A stretch of DNA of 24,465 nucleotides from JAQIBY01 sp034658655 (GTDB lineage Bacteria > Bacteroidota > Bacteroidia > Bacteroidales > ML635J-15): positions 1-24,465 of the forward strand of contig JAYEFQ010000019.1 in NCBI GenBank assembly GCA_034658655.1. The letters are read 5' to 3'. The notes under the pieces were generated by a model. That model was not told the origin of the DNA. It saw only the letters and a list, made by a program, of their open reading frames with translations, and did not search any database. Below are positions 15,663 to 24,083 of this stretch, one piece after another; position 1 is the first letter of the stretch, and every line of letters starts with the position of its first letter. The position numbers and the translations under genes were made by a program.

Positions 15663-17000
15663 ATGAAGATGCGATTTCCCTCAAAGGCACTACGTCTTGT
15701 TAAGCTGTCGGTCCTCTTCTTGATCGGCAGCCAGATCCTGTTAATCACTCCTTCATATTCTCAGAAAGACTGGAAGCTTTATGTGAAGGACCTTGTCAGC
15801 AACCTGTCAGAAAACCGCAAACCGGCTGGTCCGATATATGTCCACTCGCTCCGGGACGAATCCAACAGGCAGATCTATTACCCATTCATGGAGACCGTTG
15901 GGAAGGTGATGACAAATGAGTTCAGAGTCAAGGGTTATGTCGTCAGCACAACACCTGTCAACGCAGACAGTTATATCATGACAACCTTCCTTGAAAGGCC
16001 TGACGGACTTTTTCTGAACGCCTTACAATTAGACGCGGAAGACGGGTCAACTGTTATTGGCTCAACTGCGGTTGAGATACCCGTTGCGAGCCTGCCGGAA
16101 CACTGGGACAAGAGATCACTCCGGGACGTGGCATATGAACTGGTGGTAAAACTTGGACAGAAGCTGTTCGCCCAAAAAGCCAGGATTGTTCTTGGCGAAT
16201 TCTCCGGGGGATACAACAAGAAAGATGCTTATGTGAGCGAATTTTCCTTTGCCATGAAGGACTACATCAAGGAGGAGCTGACTAAATCAGGTGGTTTTGT
16301 AATACTCACCCCCTCAAGGGGACAGGGCCGAGATGACAGTGCGGCGATACTAACAGGTCATTATACAGCAGGCGCCAATGACATTATATTCAGGCTGATC
16401 CTTCAAAAAGGAAAGAAGATCCGGAGAGAGATTGCCAATGTCTCGACAGAATTTGGAAAAGCGTCAGTCCCACCGGGCATGGCCATCTTCCCGCAGAATG
16501 TCGAGACGGCATCACAGAACACGGACATTAAAGACGATGAAACCGGTTACAGTACCGGAGTGCCGATAAATGTCTGGCTCAACAAGAGGAGTGGCATCTA
16601 CTATAATAATGACAAGCTGGTCATAAACCTTAGACCTCAAGAAGACTGTTATGCCCGCGTTTACTATATTCAGTCGGACGGTGCTGTTGTCCAGATCTTT
16701 CCTTCCAATGCTCATGAATCCGGATTTCTAAAAAAAGGTCCGGTATATGAGGTTGGGGGGGGAAATGATGACGTTGATCTTGTTATCACCAATGAGACAG
16801 TGGGCCAGGAATTTATCAAGGTTTTTGCTGCAAGGGTTCCAATTGATGACTCTTCCATACCCAAAGACGTTATACGGGGAGCCAATGTCTTAGGCATCCG
16901 GGTTAAGTACAGGTCACTTAAAGAGTCTCTTGCAAGGGGCATTCATGTTTCCAGGAAAAAACTGTTACCTGCCGCTGAAGTAAAGCTCCTGGTTAAATAG
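15663..17000 (+). CDS. Exported FlgO/CsgG-like protein with DUF4384 domain
   Basis: 445 aa. Signal peptide at ~1-33 (basic start, hydrophobic core, cleavage near PSYSQ). Residues ~55-170 look like a FlgO/TolB-N-type alpha/beta module (GPIYVHSLRD, then MTNEFRVKGYVVST, then AEDGSTVIGS), and ~173-275 repeat the same plan (ARIVLGEFSGG, then IKEELTKSGGFVILT, then TGHYTAGANDIIFRL). A DUF4384 domain is at ~312-393 with YYNNDKLVINLRPQEDCYARVYY, DGAVVQIFPSN and FIKVFAA. DUF4384 is known mainly next to or fused with caspase-like (peptidase C14) and Ser/Thr kinase proteins, and here a caspase-like gene lies three genes downstream. Periplasmic location is inferred. Role: probable envelope sensor or adaptor of the protease system. 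Confidence 0.78.
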   Translation: MKMRFPSKALRLVKLSVLFLIGSQILLITPSYSQKDWKLYVKDLVSNLSENRKPAGPIYVHSLRDESNRQIYYPFMETVGKVMTNEFRVKGYVVSTTPVNADSYIMTTFLERPDGLFLNALQLDAEDGSTVIGSTAVEIPVASLPEHWDKRSLRDVAYELVVKLGQKLFAQKARIVLGEFSGGYNKKDAYVSEFSFAMKDYIKEELTKSGGFVILTPSRGQGRDDSAAILTGHYTAGANDIIFRLILQKGKKIRREIANVSTEFGKASVPPGMAIFPQNVETASQNTDIKDDETGYSTGVPINVWLNKRSGIYYNNDKLVINLRPQEDCYARVYYIQSDGAVVQIFPSNAHESGFLKKGPVYEVGGGNDDVDLVITNETVGQEFIKVFAARVPIDDSSIPKDVIRGANVLGIRVKYRSLKESLARGIHVSRKKLLPAAEVKLLVK

Positions 17001-17057
17001 AGCCTGAGGCGAGGCTGAACCCATGAACGATTACTAAATAAGACAGGAGACAATGCC

Positions 17058-18824
17058 ATGATTATGAGAAATCTGTTCAAGACCATCGGATTAACAGCCT
17101 TTATTTTTCTATTATTAACCGCAGGATGCGTTACAACCGAAAAGACCGTGTACACAGAGAAGGAGATACTGGCTGTTTCCCCTCCTGTTTCTTCGCCGGC
17201 GGAGTATGTCGCCATGTACGAGGATTGCAGAATCCCCGTGCCTGAAGATGTGCACGGCGTTGAGGAATCAAGAAAAAAGGCGATAAGAATACTGGTCGAG
17301 ATGCTGAAGGACAGGGCATTTATGGAAGCTGCGGAGGATATTTCCAGGTCGTCTTCTAAAACCATTCCCCGTGATGAGCTCGAAAGAATGGCCCGCAAGG
17401 CAAGCAGGCAATACCCTGAGTTTCTCAAGGAGTGGAAGATCACAAAACAGGAGTTTGAAAAGCGCGATGATCAAAGGCCTCGCGGAGAAATGGTTGTATC
17501 AGTCTATTTCAAGATAGACAAAAAGGCATTAAAGGACTCTCTTCAGGGTTCCATCGAGACAAAGGAGCTTGCCTTTGGAGAAGAAGAGATAATGAGCTTC
17601 ATGGCGCCTGCCTCTACACCAACAGTATATGTTGCCGGCTTTAATGAATTTCGCATGGATGTCCCGGAGGCCATAAAAGACAGGGATGAGGCCAGAAAGC
17701 AGACCGTTCAAAAGGCAATCAATGATCTCAAGATGATGGCATTCCAGGAAGCCGCAGAGGATGTTAACCATTCACTGGCACAACCCATGGAAAAAGATGA
17801 GTTTGAGCGTGCGGTGGCCGGGGCCGCCAAGAACTACCCCAATTTTATCATGGACTGGAAAATAACAAGGCAGGTGGTTGAAACCAGGGGGCCTTTATCT
17901 GTACAACCGGAAACAGTCAAACTGAGCGCCTACTTCAGGATAGACAGGAGATTGTTAAAAAAGGCCCTGTTCAGCGGACGGGCTATCACACCTGTTGCCA
18001 AGTATCGCACATACGTTGAACTTTTCTGGAATGTACCAGGGAAAGACATTCACCCCGAGGTTGTGGATACGGTTCTTGCAACTGTTGAAGACTACTTTGC
18101 CCAGAAGGGTTACGAGGTTGTCCAGTTCGAGCAGATAAAGGGTGATCTCGTCCGACTGCTCAAAAAAGAAGGCAAAAAAACAGACGACCTCTTTTCAAAG
18201 GACGAGATCGAACGGTTCAGGGCCAACCTGGAGCTTCGCAACATAGACAGGAAATTCGTGAACGGCAAGAGCATACTCGCAGACTATGCGAACCTTCTGA
18301 TCGGCGTCACTATCAAGGCAGTTGAACAAAGATCCGGCATGATCCATGTCAGGGTAGCATCAGATGCCACCCTGTTTGAGCGTGGCAGGTGGGTGTCGCT
18401 TGCCCATTCAGAACAAACAGCCTCGATCCCGTTTGTACGGGGCAGCATTGATCAGCTTACAGCAGTCTCAGGCCGTGCTGCGACAAAGATGTCGTCAAAG
18501 ATCGAGCCGAAAATACGAAAGAAGATTGCCTTAAGAAAGACAGTGGAAGAGATCCGGACAGGCGAGGCCAGGGATTTTGTGCTTATGTTCAAAGACATGA
18601 ATAAGGACCGGTTTTCAAAGATAAAGGGCCTTTTGAGAAACGGCAGCAAGTGGGAATACAAAGGCGCTGATTTTCCTTCCAGGAGCATCCATCTCGGCTA
18701 TGAAGGTCGCATCGACAGTCTTGCGGAAAGGGTGGAGATCTACCTTGATGGGGCCAATCTCAACCTGAGCGCGCCCGAATACTCAGCAAATGGAAACAAG
18801 ATTCTGTTCGGCGTAAAGAATTGA
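17058..18824 (+). CDS. Lipoprotein with tandemly duplicated domain, unknown function
   Basis: 588 aa, ATG 17058 seven bases after AGGAGA. Signal with lipobox LTAGC (Cys24). Residues ~37-162 and ~178-304 are two diverged copies of one ~127-residue domain (period 141): each has YVA...F/Y, a helix ending FMEAAED or FQEAAED, then YP.F..(E/D)WKIT(K/R)Q, then a strand VSVYFKID or LSAYFRID. Residues ~318-495 form a third alpha/beta region (VELFWNVPGKDIHPEV ... DYANLLIGVTIKAVEQRSG ... FERGRWVSLAHSEQTASIPF). The last ~80 residues (from D506) resemble the repeat unit of the neighbouring serine protease. Lipid-anchored, likely periplasmic. I do not recognise a named family with certainty. Confidence 0.72.
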   Translation: MIMRNLFKTIGLTAFIFLLLTAGCVTTEKTVYTEKEILAVSPPVSSPAEYVAMYEDCRIPVPEDVHGVEESRKKAIRILVEMLKDRAFMEAAEDISRSSSKTIPRDELERMARKASRQYPEFLKEWKITKQEFEKRDDQRPRGEMVVSVYFKIDKKALKDSLQGSIETKELAFGEEEIMSFMAPASTPTVYVAGFNEFRMDVPEAIKDRDEARKQTVQKAINDLKMMAFQEAAEDVNHSLAQPMEKDEFERAVAGAAKNYPNFIMDWKITRQVVETRGPLSVQPETVKLSAYFRIDRRLLKKALFSGRAITPVAKYRTYVELFWNVPGKDIHPEVVDTVLATVEDYFAQKGYEVVQFEQIKGDLVRLLKKEGKKTDDLFSKDEIERFRANLELRNIDRKFVNGKSILADYANLLIGVTIKAVEQRSGMIHVRVASDATLFERGRWVSLAHSEQTASIPFVRGSIDQLTAVSGRAATKMSSKIEPKIRKKIALRKTVEEIRTGEARDFVLMFKDMNKDRFSKIKGLLRNGSKWEYKGADFPSRSIHLGYEGRIDSLAERVEIYLDGANLNLSAPEYSANGNKILFGVKN

Positions 18825-18872
18825 TGTACTGGAATCTTAGAGGATATCTGATTAGAAAGGAGACAACTCGTC

Positions 18873-21596
18873 ATGAAGATAAGAGTTTATAAAACAATCC
18901 GGGCGATTGTGATTTTGAATGTGTTGTTCAGTCTGTTCTTTACTCCCCTTATTTTCGCTGCCGGGCAGCGTACGCTTTTTCTAACAAACGAACCGGGACT
19001 TGAAAAACCGGCTGTGGACATGCTGAAAAATGTGGTTGAGATACAGCCGACCGGTATCGAGACAGATTACAGGTCAAGGGTGTTCATAACTGATGAGGGC
19101 ACAAAAATCCCTTTTTCTCAACTAATACACAGAAAATCGCTTAAGTCATCACCGGTGTTAAAAAAACTTTCAGACGAGTACCAGGCAGACACCCTCGTTC
19201 TTATGTGGGTAGCTGGAGAGAAGACAGAGGAATATGCCGCATACGATGTTAAAAAGCACATAGTTACCTTACGCATTCGCATTGTTGATGTGGCCTCGGG
19301 AAGAAACATTGTTGACAGGCCCGTAACCTACGAGTCTTCTTTTGAGCAGAGAGTCAATAGACACCAACTTCTTGCCAGGGCTGTTGATAAGACTGGGACG
19401 GCTTCTATTAAGAGCGATCTGGATAACCACTATGCGGCAGCTTCAGGCACTGGTCATGTCAAGATTGTGATCCGCAATATCGATCAAAAGGACTATTTTG
19501 ATAAACGGGATGATTTTCTTGCCCTTGTAAAAGAAGCCGGTATACAGGGGACCCTGAGAGACACTTATGACAGGCCTGAAAAGACCTTTACGATTCGTTC
19601 AGAGCTTTATGAGGATATTGAGGCATATTACCGGTCGTTATATGCCAGGGCGACTGCGCTCCAAACCTTTGACAGCTTTGAAATCGACAAGTCAGGAAGA
19701 ACTATCAATATAACCAGGCTTCCCCCGGAACGAAAACGTCTCATTATCTCAGGGTTAACGCCGGACCGGTACCATGACAGGCTGAAGATATACCGGGACG
19801 CCCTTACCTCTCAGAAAGCTATCAGGGATGTTGTCTTCAAATACATATCCGAGTCTTCCACCACTTCCTCAAAACTCGTATTCTCCTTCACTTGCAGTGA
19901 AGACCTAACAAAGCTTGAGGAGGGCATCTGGAACAGCCTCAGTTCTGTGGGTGAGGCCCCGAATCGCCGGCTTGTCTCCATTGCCGACAGGATTATTCAC
20001 ATAAGGTCCGGGATAAAGGAAGGGGACAGGGTCGCGATGACCGTGCATTTTAACAACGTGGCACCGGGTGATTATAGAAAGATCGGCGCCGCGCTTGATA
20101 AGATCATAAAGGACCTTTCAGTGCGAAACCTTGGCAAGGCCTATGATCCTGATGAATACAGGCTGACCTACAATTTTGATGTGAACATGTCTCCTGTCAA
20201 TATGGATACGGTCCTCTGGGGAAATATTGAGCAGGATAAGACCCTTGACCATATTGCCCAGGACACCACTTTTGGTAACACACTGTCTTATTTTTACCTC
20301 CGGCAGCTTCCGGATACTGTGAGCATACTCATGTCGGTCAAGAATCTGAGCCCGCAGGACTATAAACATGCCGGCCGCAGGATAGTCCAGGTCATTAAAT
20401 CCATAGACGGTATTACAGAACTCAAGCATACTTATTCAGAATACGATCAGACACTGCGAATCATCTTCAAGTTTAATGGTAAGGATGCCTATCCCATTGA
20501 TGATGTTGTGTGGAAGGCAGTCAAAAAGGACAGGAAACTCAAGAAACTGGCCGCCGGGACTATCAGTGACAGCGAACTTGAGTACTTCTTCAGCGGCGAC
20601 AAGGATAGCCGTGCGTCTGATGTTGTCCTTATTATGAGAAAGGTAAGCGGCCAGGGATATAAAGTTGTTTCTACTGCATTTTCAAAACTCTTAGGCAGTA
20701 TCGAGGACGTACGCGATGTCCGATACGCTTACGTGTTCCCGAAAAGGACGGTAGAATTTCGGATAAACTATGAAGGCAAGAGTCTGTTTAAACTTGAAGA
20801 TGCGCTGCAAAAAAAGATGATCAAAAACAAGCTCTTCAGATATGTTGCAAAAGGGCCTTCAAGCGCCGGCAGGCTTGTCTATTTCTACTATTCAAAGCCC
20901 TTTTTCGTGGTGGACACAGGTCCCGATGAAAAGAATATAAAGGCTGAGCCGGGTATTCCATCAGCCGACAGCAGCGGTTTGACAGACCTTATTAAGACGC
21001 TGGATCCCAGTGTGGTAACCATTGTGGCGAAAAGTGCCAGGTCTGAGATATCACACGGAAGCGGTTTCTTTGTATCACCCGAAGGCTACATATTAACAGC
21101 CGCTCATGTGGTAATTGACGGCAGGCTCATGGTCAAGGCATACGATGGGCGTTTCTATGAAGCTCAGCTTATCAAGCTTGACAGGGAGCTTGATATTGCG
21201 CTTATTAAGGTCGTTAGTTCAATAAAGGGGTTCCCTGAAGTACGTATAGCCGACAGCAGCAGGGTCGAGAAGGGAAACAGCATACTTGTTATCGGGACTC
21301 CCATAACCCGGGAATACGAGCACACGAGTGAGACGGGGATTGTCAGCGGTATTGATCGCCACAGGGGACTGATCCAGTTGTCCGTGCCTGTCTATCCGGG
21401 TCACAGCGGTTCGCCGGTCTTTGATTCACAGGGGGATGTCATTGGTATAGTAATCATGGTGCCCATGGCCGTAAAAACCCAGTTTGTCTCCGGCAAGGGC
21501 GAACCCTCGGTTCAAAAAAGCATCCAGGCCGTAGAAAGTATGGGATTAGCCGTACCAATCAACTATGCCAGGGGGCTGCTGCAAATGATTAAATAG
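18873..21596 (+). CDS. Exported trypsin-like (HtrA/S1C-type) serine protease with five repeats
   Basis: 907 aa, ATG preceded by AAAGGAG. Signal peptide ~1-30 (cleavage near IFAAG). Residues ~33-190 are a FlgO/TolB-N-like domain (LVLMWVAGEKTEEYAAYD, VDVASGRNIVDRP). Residues ~195-675 hold five ~85-95-residue repeats (starts ~195, 288, 385, 481, 582), each with the plan 'V.I...N(L/V)...DY, helix, strand, F.(F/Y), helix'. The protease domain is ~705-865: catalytic H745 in LTAAHVV, D774 in RELDIALIK, S845 in PGHSGSP; all three are present, with GHSGSP in place of the usual GNSGGP. There is no PDZ domain, unlike DegP. Likely an active periplasmic protease whose repeats bind a target or regulate it (inference). 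Confidence 0.85.
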   Translation: MKIRVYKTIRAIVILNVLFSLFFTPLIFAAGQRTLFLTNEPGLEKPAVDMLKNVVEIQPTGIETDYRSRVFITDEGTKIPFSQLIHRKSLKSSPVLKKLSDEYQADTLVLMWVAGEKTEEYAAYDVKKHIVTLRIRIVDVASGRNIVDRPVTYESSFEQRVNRHQLLARAVDKTGTASIKSDLDNHYAAASGTGHVKIVIRNIDQKDYFDKRDDFLALVKEAGIQGTLRDTYDRPEKTFTIRSELYEDIEAYYRSLYARATALQTFDSFEIDKSGRTINITRLPPERKRLIISGLTPDRYHDRLKIYRDALTSQKAIRDVVFKYISESSTTSSKLVFSFTCSEDLTKLEEGIWNSLSSVGEAPNRRLVSIADRIIHIRSGIKEGDRVAMTVHFNNVAPGDYRKIGAALDKIIKDLSVRNLGKAYDPDEYRLTYNFDVNMSPVNMDTVLWGNIEQDKTLDHIAQDTTFGNTLSYFYLRQLPDTVSILMSVKNLSPQDYKHAGRRIVQVIKSIDGITELKHTYSEYDQTLRIIFKFNGKDAYPIDDVVWKAVKKDRKLKKLAAGTISDSELEYFFSGDKDSRASDVVLIMRKVSGQGYKVVSTAFSKLLGSIEDVRDVRYAYVFPKRTVEFRINYEGKSLFKLEDALQKKMIKNKLFRYVAKGPSSAGRLVYFYYSKPFFVVDTGPDEKNIKAEPGIPSADSSGLTDLIKTLDPSVVTIVAKSARSEISHGSGFFVSPEGYILTAAHVVIDGRLMVKAYDGRFYEAQLIKLDRELDIALIKVVSSIKGFPEVRIADSSRVEKGNSILVIGTPITREYEHTSETGIVSGIDRHRGLIQLSVPVYPGHSGSPVFDSQGDVIGIVIMVPMAVKTQFVSGKGEPSVQKSIQAVESMGLAVPINYARGLLQMIK

Positions 21597-21645
21597 GACG
21601 GCATTTCCCACCCAACCGCATCACCTGTCCCTTTCAGGAGGGGTT

Positions 21646-23868
21646 ATGAAAAAACTCGCTGTTATTTTTATCTCCGTGTTTTTTGTATGCATGCTCATTG
21701 CCGGCAATGTTCCTGCTAAGCAGAGGGGCATCCATGTAATTTCAAAAAAAGGCAAAGAACTGTATCTTTACAAGGATTATCATGCCCTTGTGGTGGGGGT
21801 GGGTGACTATGAATTCTGGCCGGATCTTCAGGGTGCCGTGAAAGATGCCAGGGCCGTGGCCGGAGAGCTTACAAAGACGGGCATGAAAGTGAAACTGCTC
21901 CTGAATCCCACGTCGCAGGCATTGAAGGAGGCCATGAACAACCTGACCTATGGAGTCGGCAAAGAAAAGGACCGTGCCATTCTGTTCTTCTTTTCGGGTC
22001 ATGGTGAAACGGAGACACTGGCCACGGGTGAAAAGCTGGGCTACATCATACCGAAGGATGCCCCGCTTCCCTCGAAGGATCGCATCGGATTTACCAACAG
22101 GGCAATCAGCATGCATGAGATAGAAACCTACGCGCTCCGGATACAATCGAAACACGTTCTGATGATTTTTGATTCATGTTTTTCAGGTTCGGTATTTGCC
22201 TCGCTAAAAGGGGTGCCCACGGATATTACCGAAAAGAGCAATCGTCCGGTGCGCCAGTTTATCGCGGCGGGCAACGAGGAGGAACAGGTGCCGGATATGA
22301 GCGTCTTCAAGACCTGCCTTATCCAGGGGATAAAAGGCGAGGCCGACGCCAACAGCGATGGTTATGTCACCGGCTCGGAGCTTGGAATGTATCTTGATTC
22401 AAGCGTGGTAAATTACAGCAAGGGCTGCCAACACCCCCAGTATGGCAAAATACGACATCCAAAGCTGGATAAAGGCGACTTTATCTTTAAGCTGGCATCG
22501 AGCGGGGCCACAGTCACGAGGCCGCAACCTGAGCCTGAGCGCACTACCCTGTCGGTGAGTGCCAATGTAAAGGGCGCACGGGTTTTGGTAGATGGCAGGG
22601 AGGTGGGGACAATCCCATTGTCTGATATTGAGGTATCACCGGGTGATCACAGGCTAACGGTTGAGAAGCAGGGATATGAAGCGTACAAAAAAAGGATTAG
22701 TCTTGAAAAGGGCAGGTCGATGTCCCTCTATGTGGATCTAAGTCAAACAGGACCGCGCAAGGGGCGTCTTTATGTCGAGACCGAGCCTGCTGATACAGAG
22801 GTGAGGATTTTGAATATAGGCCCCGGGTATTCCCAGGGCATGGAGCTTGAACCGGGACGTTATCATGTGGAGGTATCGGCTTTGGGATATGAGTCCAAAA
22901 AGCAGTGGGTTGATCTTGCCGCCGGGCAGGACAAATACATGTCTGTCCGTCTCGTGAAGATTGCAGGGGCAGCTACTGGCGGGAAGGCATTTACCAACTC
23001 CCTCGGAATGAAGTTCGTCAAAATCCCTTCGGGGAGTTTCATGATGGGGAGCAGTATCAGCCCTTCAGAGGTGGTGAGCCGATATGGTGGAAAAGAAGAA
23101 TGGTTTGAACGGGAACATCCCCAACACCGTGTGACCATCAGTAAGCCCTTTTATATGCAGACAATGGAAGTTACAGTTGGCCAATGGCGATCTTTTGTTG
23201 AGGACACGGGTTACAAGACGGAAGCAGAGACTGGAGGAGCGGCCTATGTATGGACCGGAAAGAAATGGGAAAAGAAAGAGGGGGCATACTGGGACAATCC
23301 TGGGTTCGGCCAGAACGATAATAACCCAGTGACCTGTGTATCGTGGAATGATGTGCAGAAATTTGTGAAATGGCTAAACCGGAAAGAGGGGGCGGATAAG
23401 TACAGACTTCCCACAGAGGCGGAGTGGGAATATGCGGCAAGGGCGGGGACGACGACACTCTTTTATACTGGTAATTGCCTTTCTACCGAACAGGCGAATT
23501 ACAATGGGAACTACCCCGGCAAGGGGTGCAGCAGTGGGACCTATCGGGAAAAGACAATCCGGGTAGGTACATTTTCTCCCAATCCGTGGGGTCTTTATGA
23601 TATGCACGGCAATGTCTGGGAATGGTGTCAGGACTGGTGGTATGGCGATTATTTAGCCGGTTCTGTGACTGACCCCGAAGGCCCTTCATCAGGTTCGTAC
23701 CGGGTGCTCCGGGGCGGCAGCTGGAGCAACCGCGCCTGGCACTGCCGCTCGGCTCTTCGCCTCGGGATCACCCCGGGCGACCGGAGCAACAACTACGGGT
23801 TCCGGCTTGTTCTTTCTCCAGGTCAGTGGGCCAGGCATGCAGGGGCGGCGTCGGAATTGGGGCGATAA
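21646..23868 (+). CDS. Exported caspase-like protease with two PEGA and one FGE-sulfatase (CLec) domain
   Basis: 740 aa, strong ribosome-binding site AGGAGGGG at 21636-21643. Signal peptide ~1-24. Peptidase C14/metacaspase-type domain ~43-285 with the catalytic pair H119 (FFFSGHGE) and C178 (IFDSCFSG). Inside it is a perfect EF-hand loop, D234-x-N236-x-D238-G-Y-V-T-G-S-E245, suggesting Ca2+ control as in metacaspases. PEGA domains at ~302-365 and ~372-438 (VDGREVGTIPL; GYEAYKKRI; GYESKKQWV). FGE-sulfatase domain ~449-724: NSLGMKFVKIPSGSFMMGS, YRLPTEAEWEYAARAG, PWGLYDMHGNVWEWCQDWW, RVLRGGSW, GFRLVLS. The last ~55 residues fit a DGR variable region. Directly downstream of the trypsin-like gene (49 bases), same strand, so probably cotranscribed. 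Substrate unknown. Confidence 0.9.
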   Translation: MKKLAVIFISVFFVCMLIAGNVPAKQRGIHVISKKGKELYLYKDYHALVVGVGDYEFWPDLQGAVKDARAVAGELTKTGMKVKLLLNPTSQALKEAMNNLTYGVGKEKDRAILFFFSGHGETETLATGEKLGYIIPKDAPLPSKDRIGFTNRAISMHEIETYALRIQSKHVLMIFDSCFSGSVFASLKGVPTDITEKSNRPVRQFIAAGNEEEQVPDMSVFKTCLIQGIKGEADANSDGYVTGSELGMYLDSSVVNYSKGCQHPQYGKIRHPKLDKGDFIFKLASSGATVTRPQPEPERTTLSVSANVKGARVLVDGREVGTIPLSDIEVSPGDHRLTVEKQGYEAYKKRISLEKGRSMSLYVDLSQTGPRKGRLYVETEPADTEVRILNIGPGYSQGMELEPGRYHVEVSALGYESKKQWVDLAAGQDKYMSVRLVKIAGAATGGKAFTNSLGMKFVKIPSGSFMMGSSISPSEVVSRYGGKEEWFEREHPQHRVTISKPFYMQTMEVTVGQWRSFVEDTGYKTEAETGGAAYVWTGKKWEKKEGAYWDNPGFGQNDNNPVTCVSWNDVQKFVKWLNRKEGADKYRLPTEAEWEYAARAGTTTLFYTGNCLSTEQANYNGNYPGKGCSSGTYREKTIRVGTFSPNPWGLYDMHGNVWEWCQDWWYGDYLAGSVTDPEGPSSGSYRVLRGGSWSNRAWHCRSALRLGITPGDRSNNYGFRLVLSPGQWARHAGAASELGR
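23698..23811 (+). other. Candidate DGR variable region (VR) at the 3' end of the caspase-FGE gene
   Basis: Codes for residues 685-722. Framework residues RGGSW, CRSA and GFRLV use codons with no adenine except AGC, while the positions that are usually Asn-rich in this fold carry AGC AAC CGC GCC TGG CAC, CTT CGC CTC GGG ATC ACC and GAC CGG AGC AAC AAC TAC. Nearly all end in C, as expected if AAC codons in a template had been altered at their adenines. All seven Arg codons here are CGG or CGC although the region's genes use AGG freely. An inverted repeat follows 36 bases later. No reverse transcriptase or template repeat is in the window, so this is a candidate only. Confidence 0.45.
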
Positions 23869-23920
23869 GACGCCCATGCGGAGCTGGAAGCGTCTTTTCA
23901 CCCCAATTCCGGACGACGCC
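23847..23920. repeat. Large imperfect inverted repeat spanning the stop codon
   Basis: The arm 23847-23873 (starts GGCGTCGGAATTGGGG, ends AAGACGC) pairs with 23890-23920 (starts GCGTCTT, ends CCGGACGACGCC): about 27 pairs with one 3-base insertion and two mismatches, around a 16-base loop. It contains the TAA stop of the caspase-FGE gene. It may be a transcription terminator without a U tract, a REP-type palindrome, or the cruciform that follows a DGR variable region. Confidence 0.75.
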
Positions 23921-23936
23921 GACAGGGGTTTTGTAG

Positions 23937-23957
23937 GGTGGGGTTTCACACCCCACC
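23937..23957. repeat. GC-rich palindrome
   Basis: GGTGGGGT (23937-23944), loop TTCAC, ACCCCACC (23950-23957): a perfect 8-bp stem, preceded by TTTTGTAG. This form of GGTGGGG...CCCCACC palindrome is common as dispersed intergenic elements in bacteria. The stretch 23869-24083 holds this and the previous repeat and no gene that I can support. Confidence 0.65.
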
Positions 23958-24083
23958 GTGACCCCGGCGGTATGCAGGGTAGGCTTTCGGGTATTGAAGA
24001 TAGCCGGAAAGAAGCAGATTATTTTATTTCGGAAGAAATGAATCAATGCGAATTGCTCCTTTACAGTAATTACGGAGGAATTT

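Noticed and set aside
14216..23870. Genomic island with att sites
   Set aside because: No integrase, tRNA or flanking direct repeat was found, and the right boundary is not defined in the window.
23171..23949. Several overlapping (-) strand frames opposite the FGE domain
   Set aside because: Shadow frames of a GC-rich coding region; Pro/Ser-rich with no motifs.
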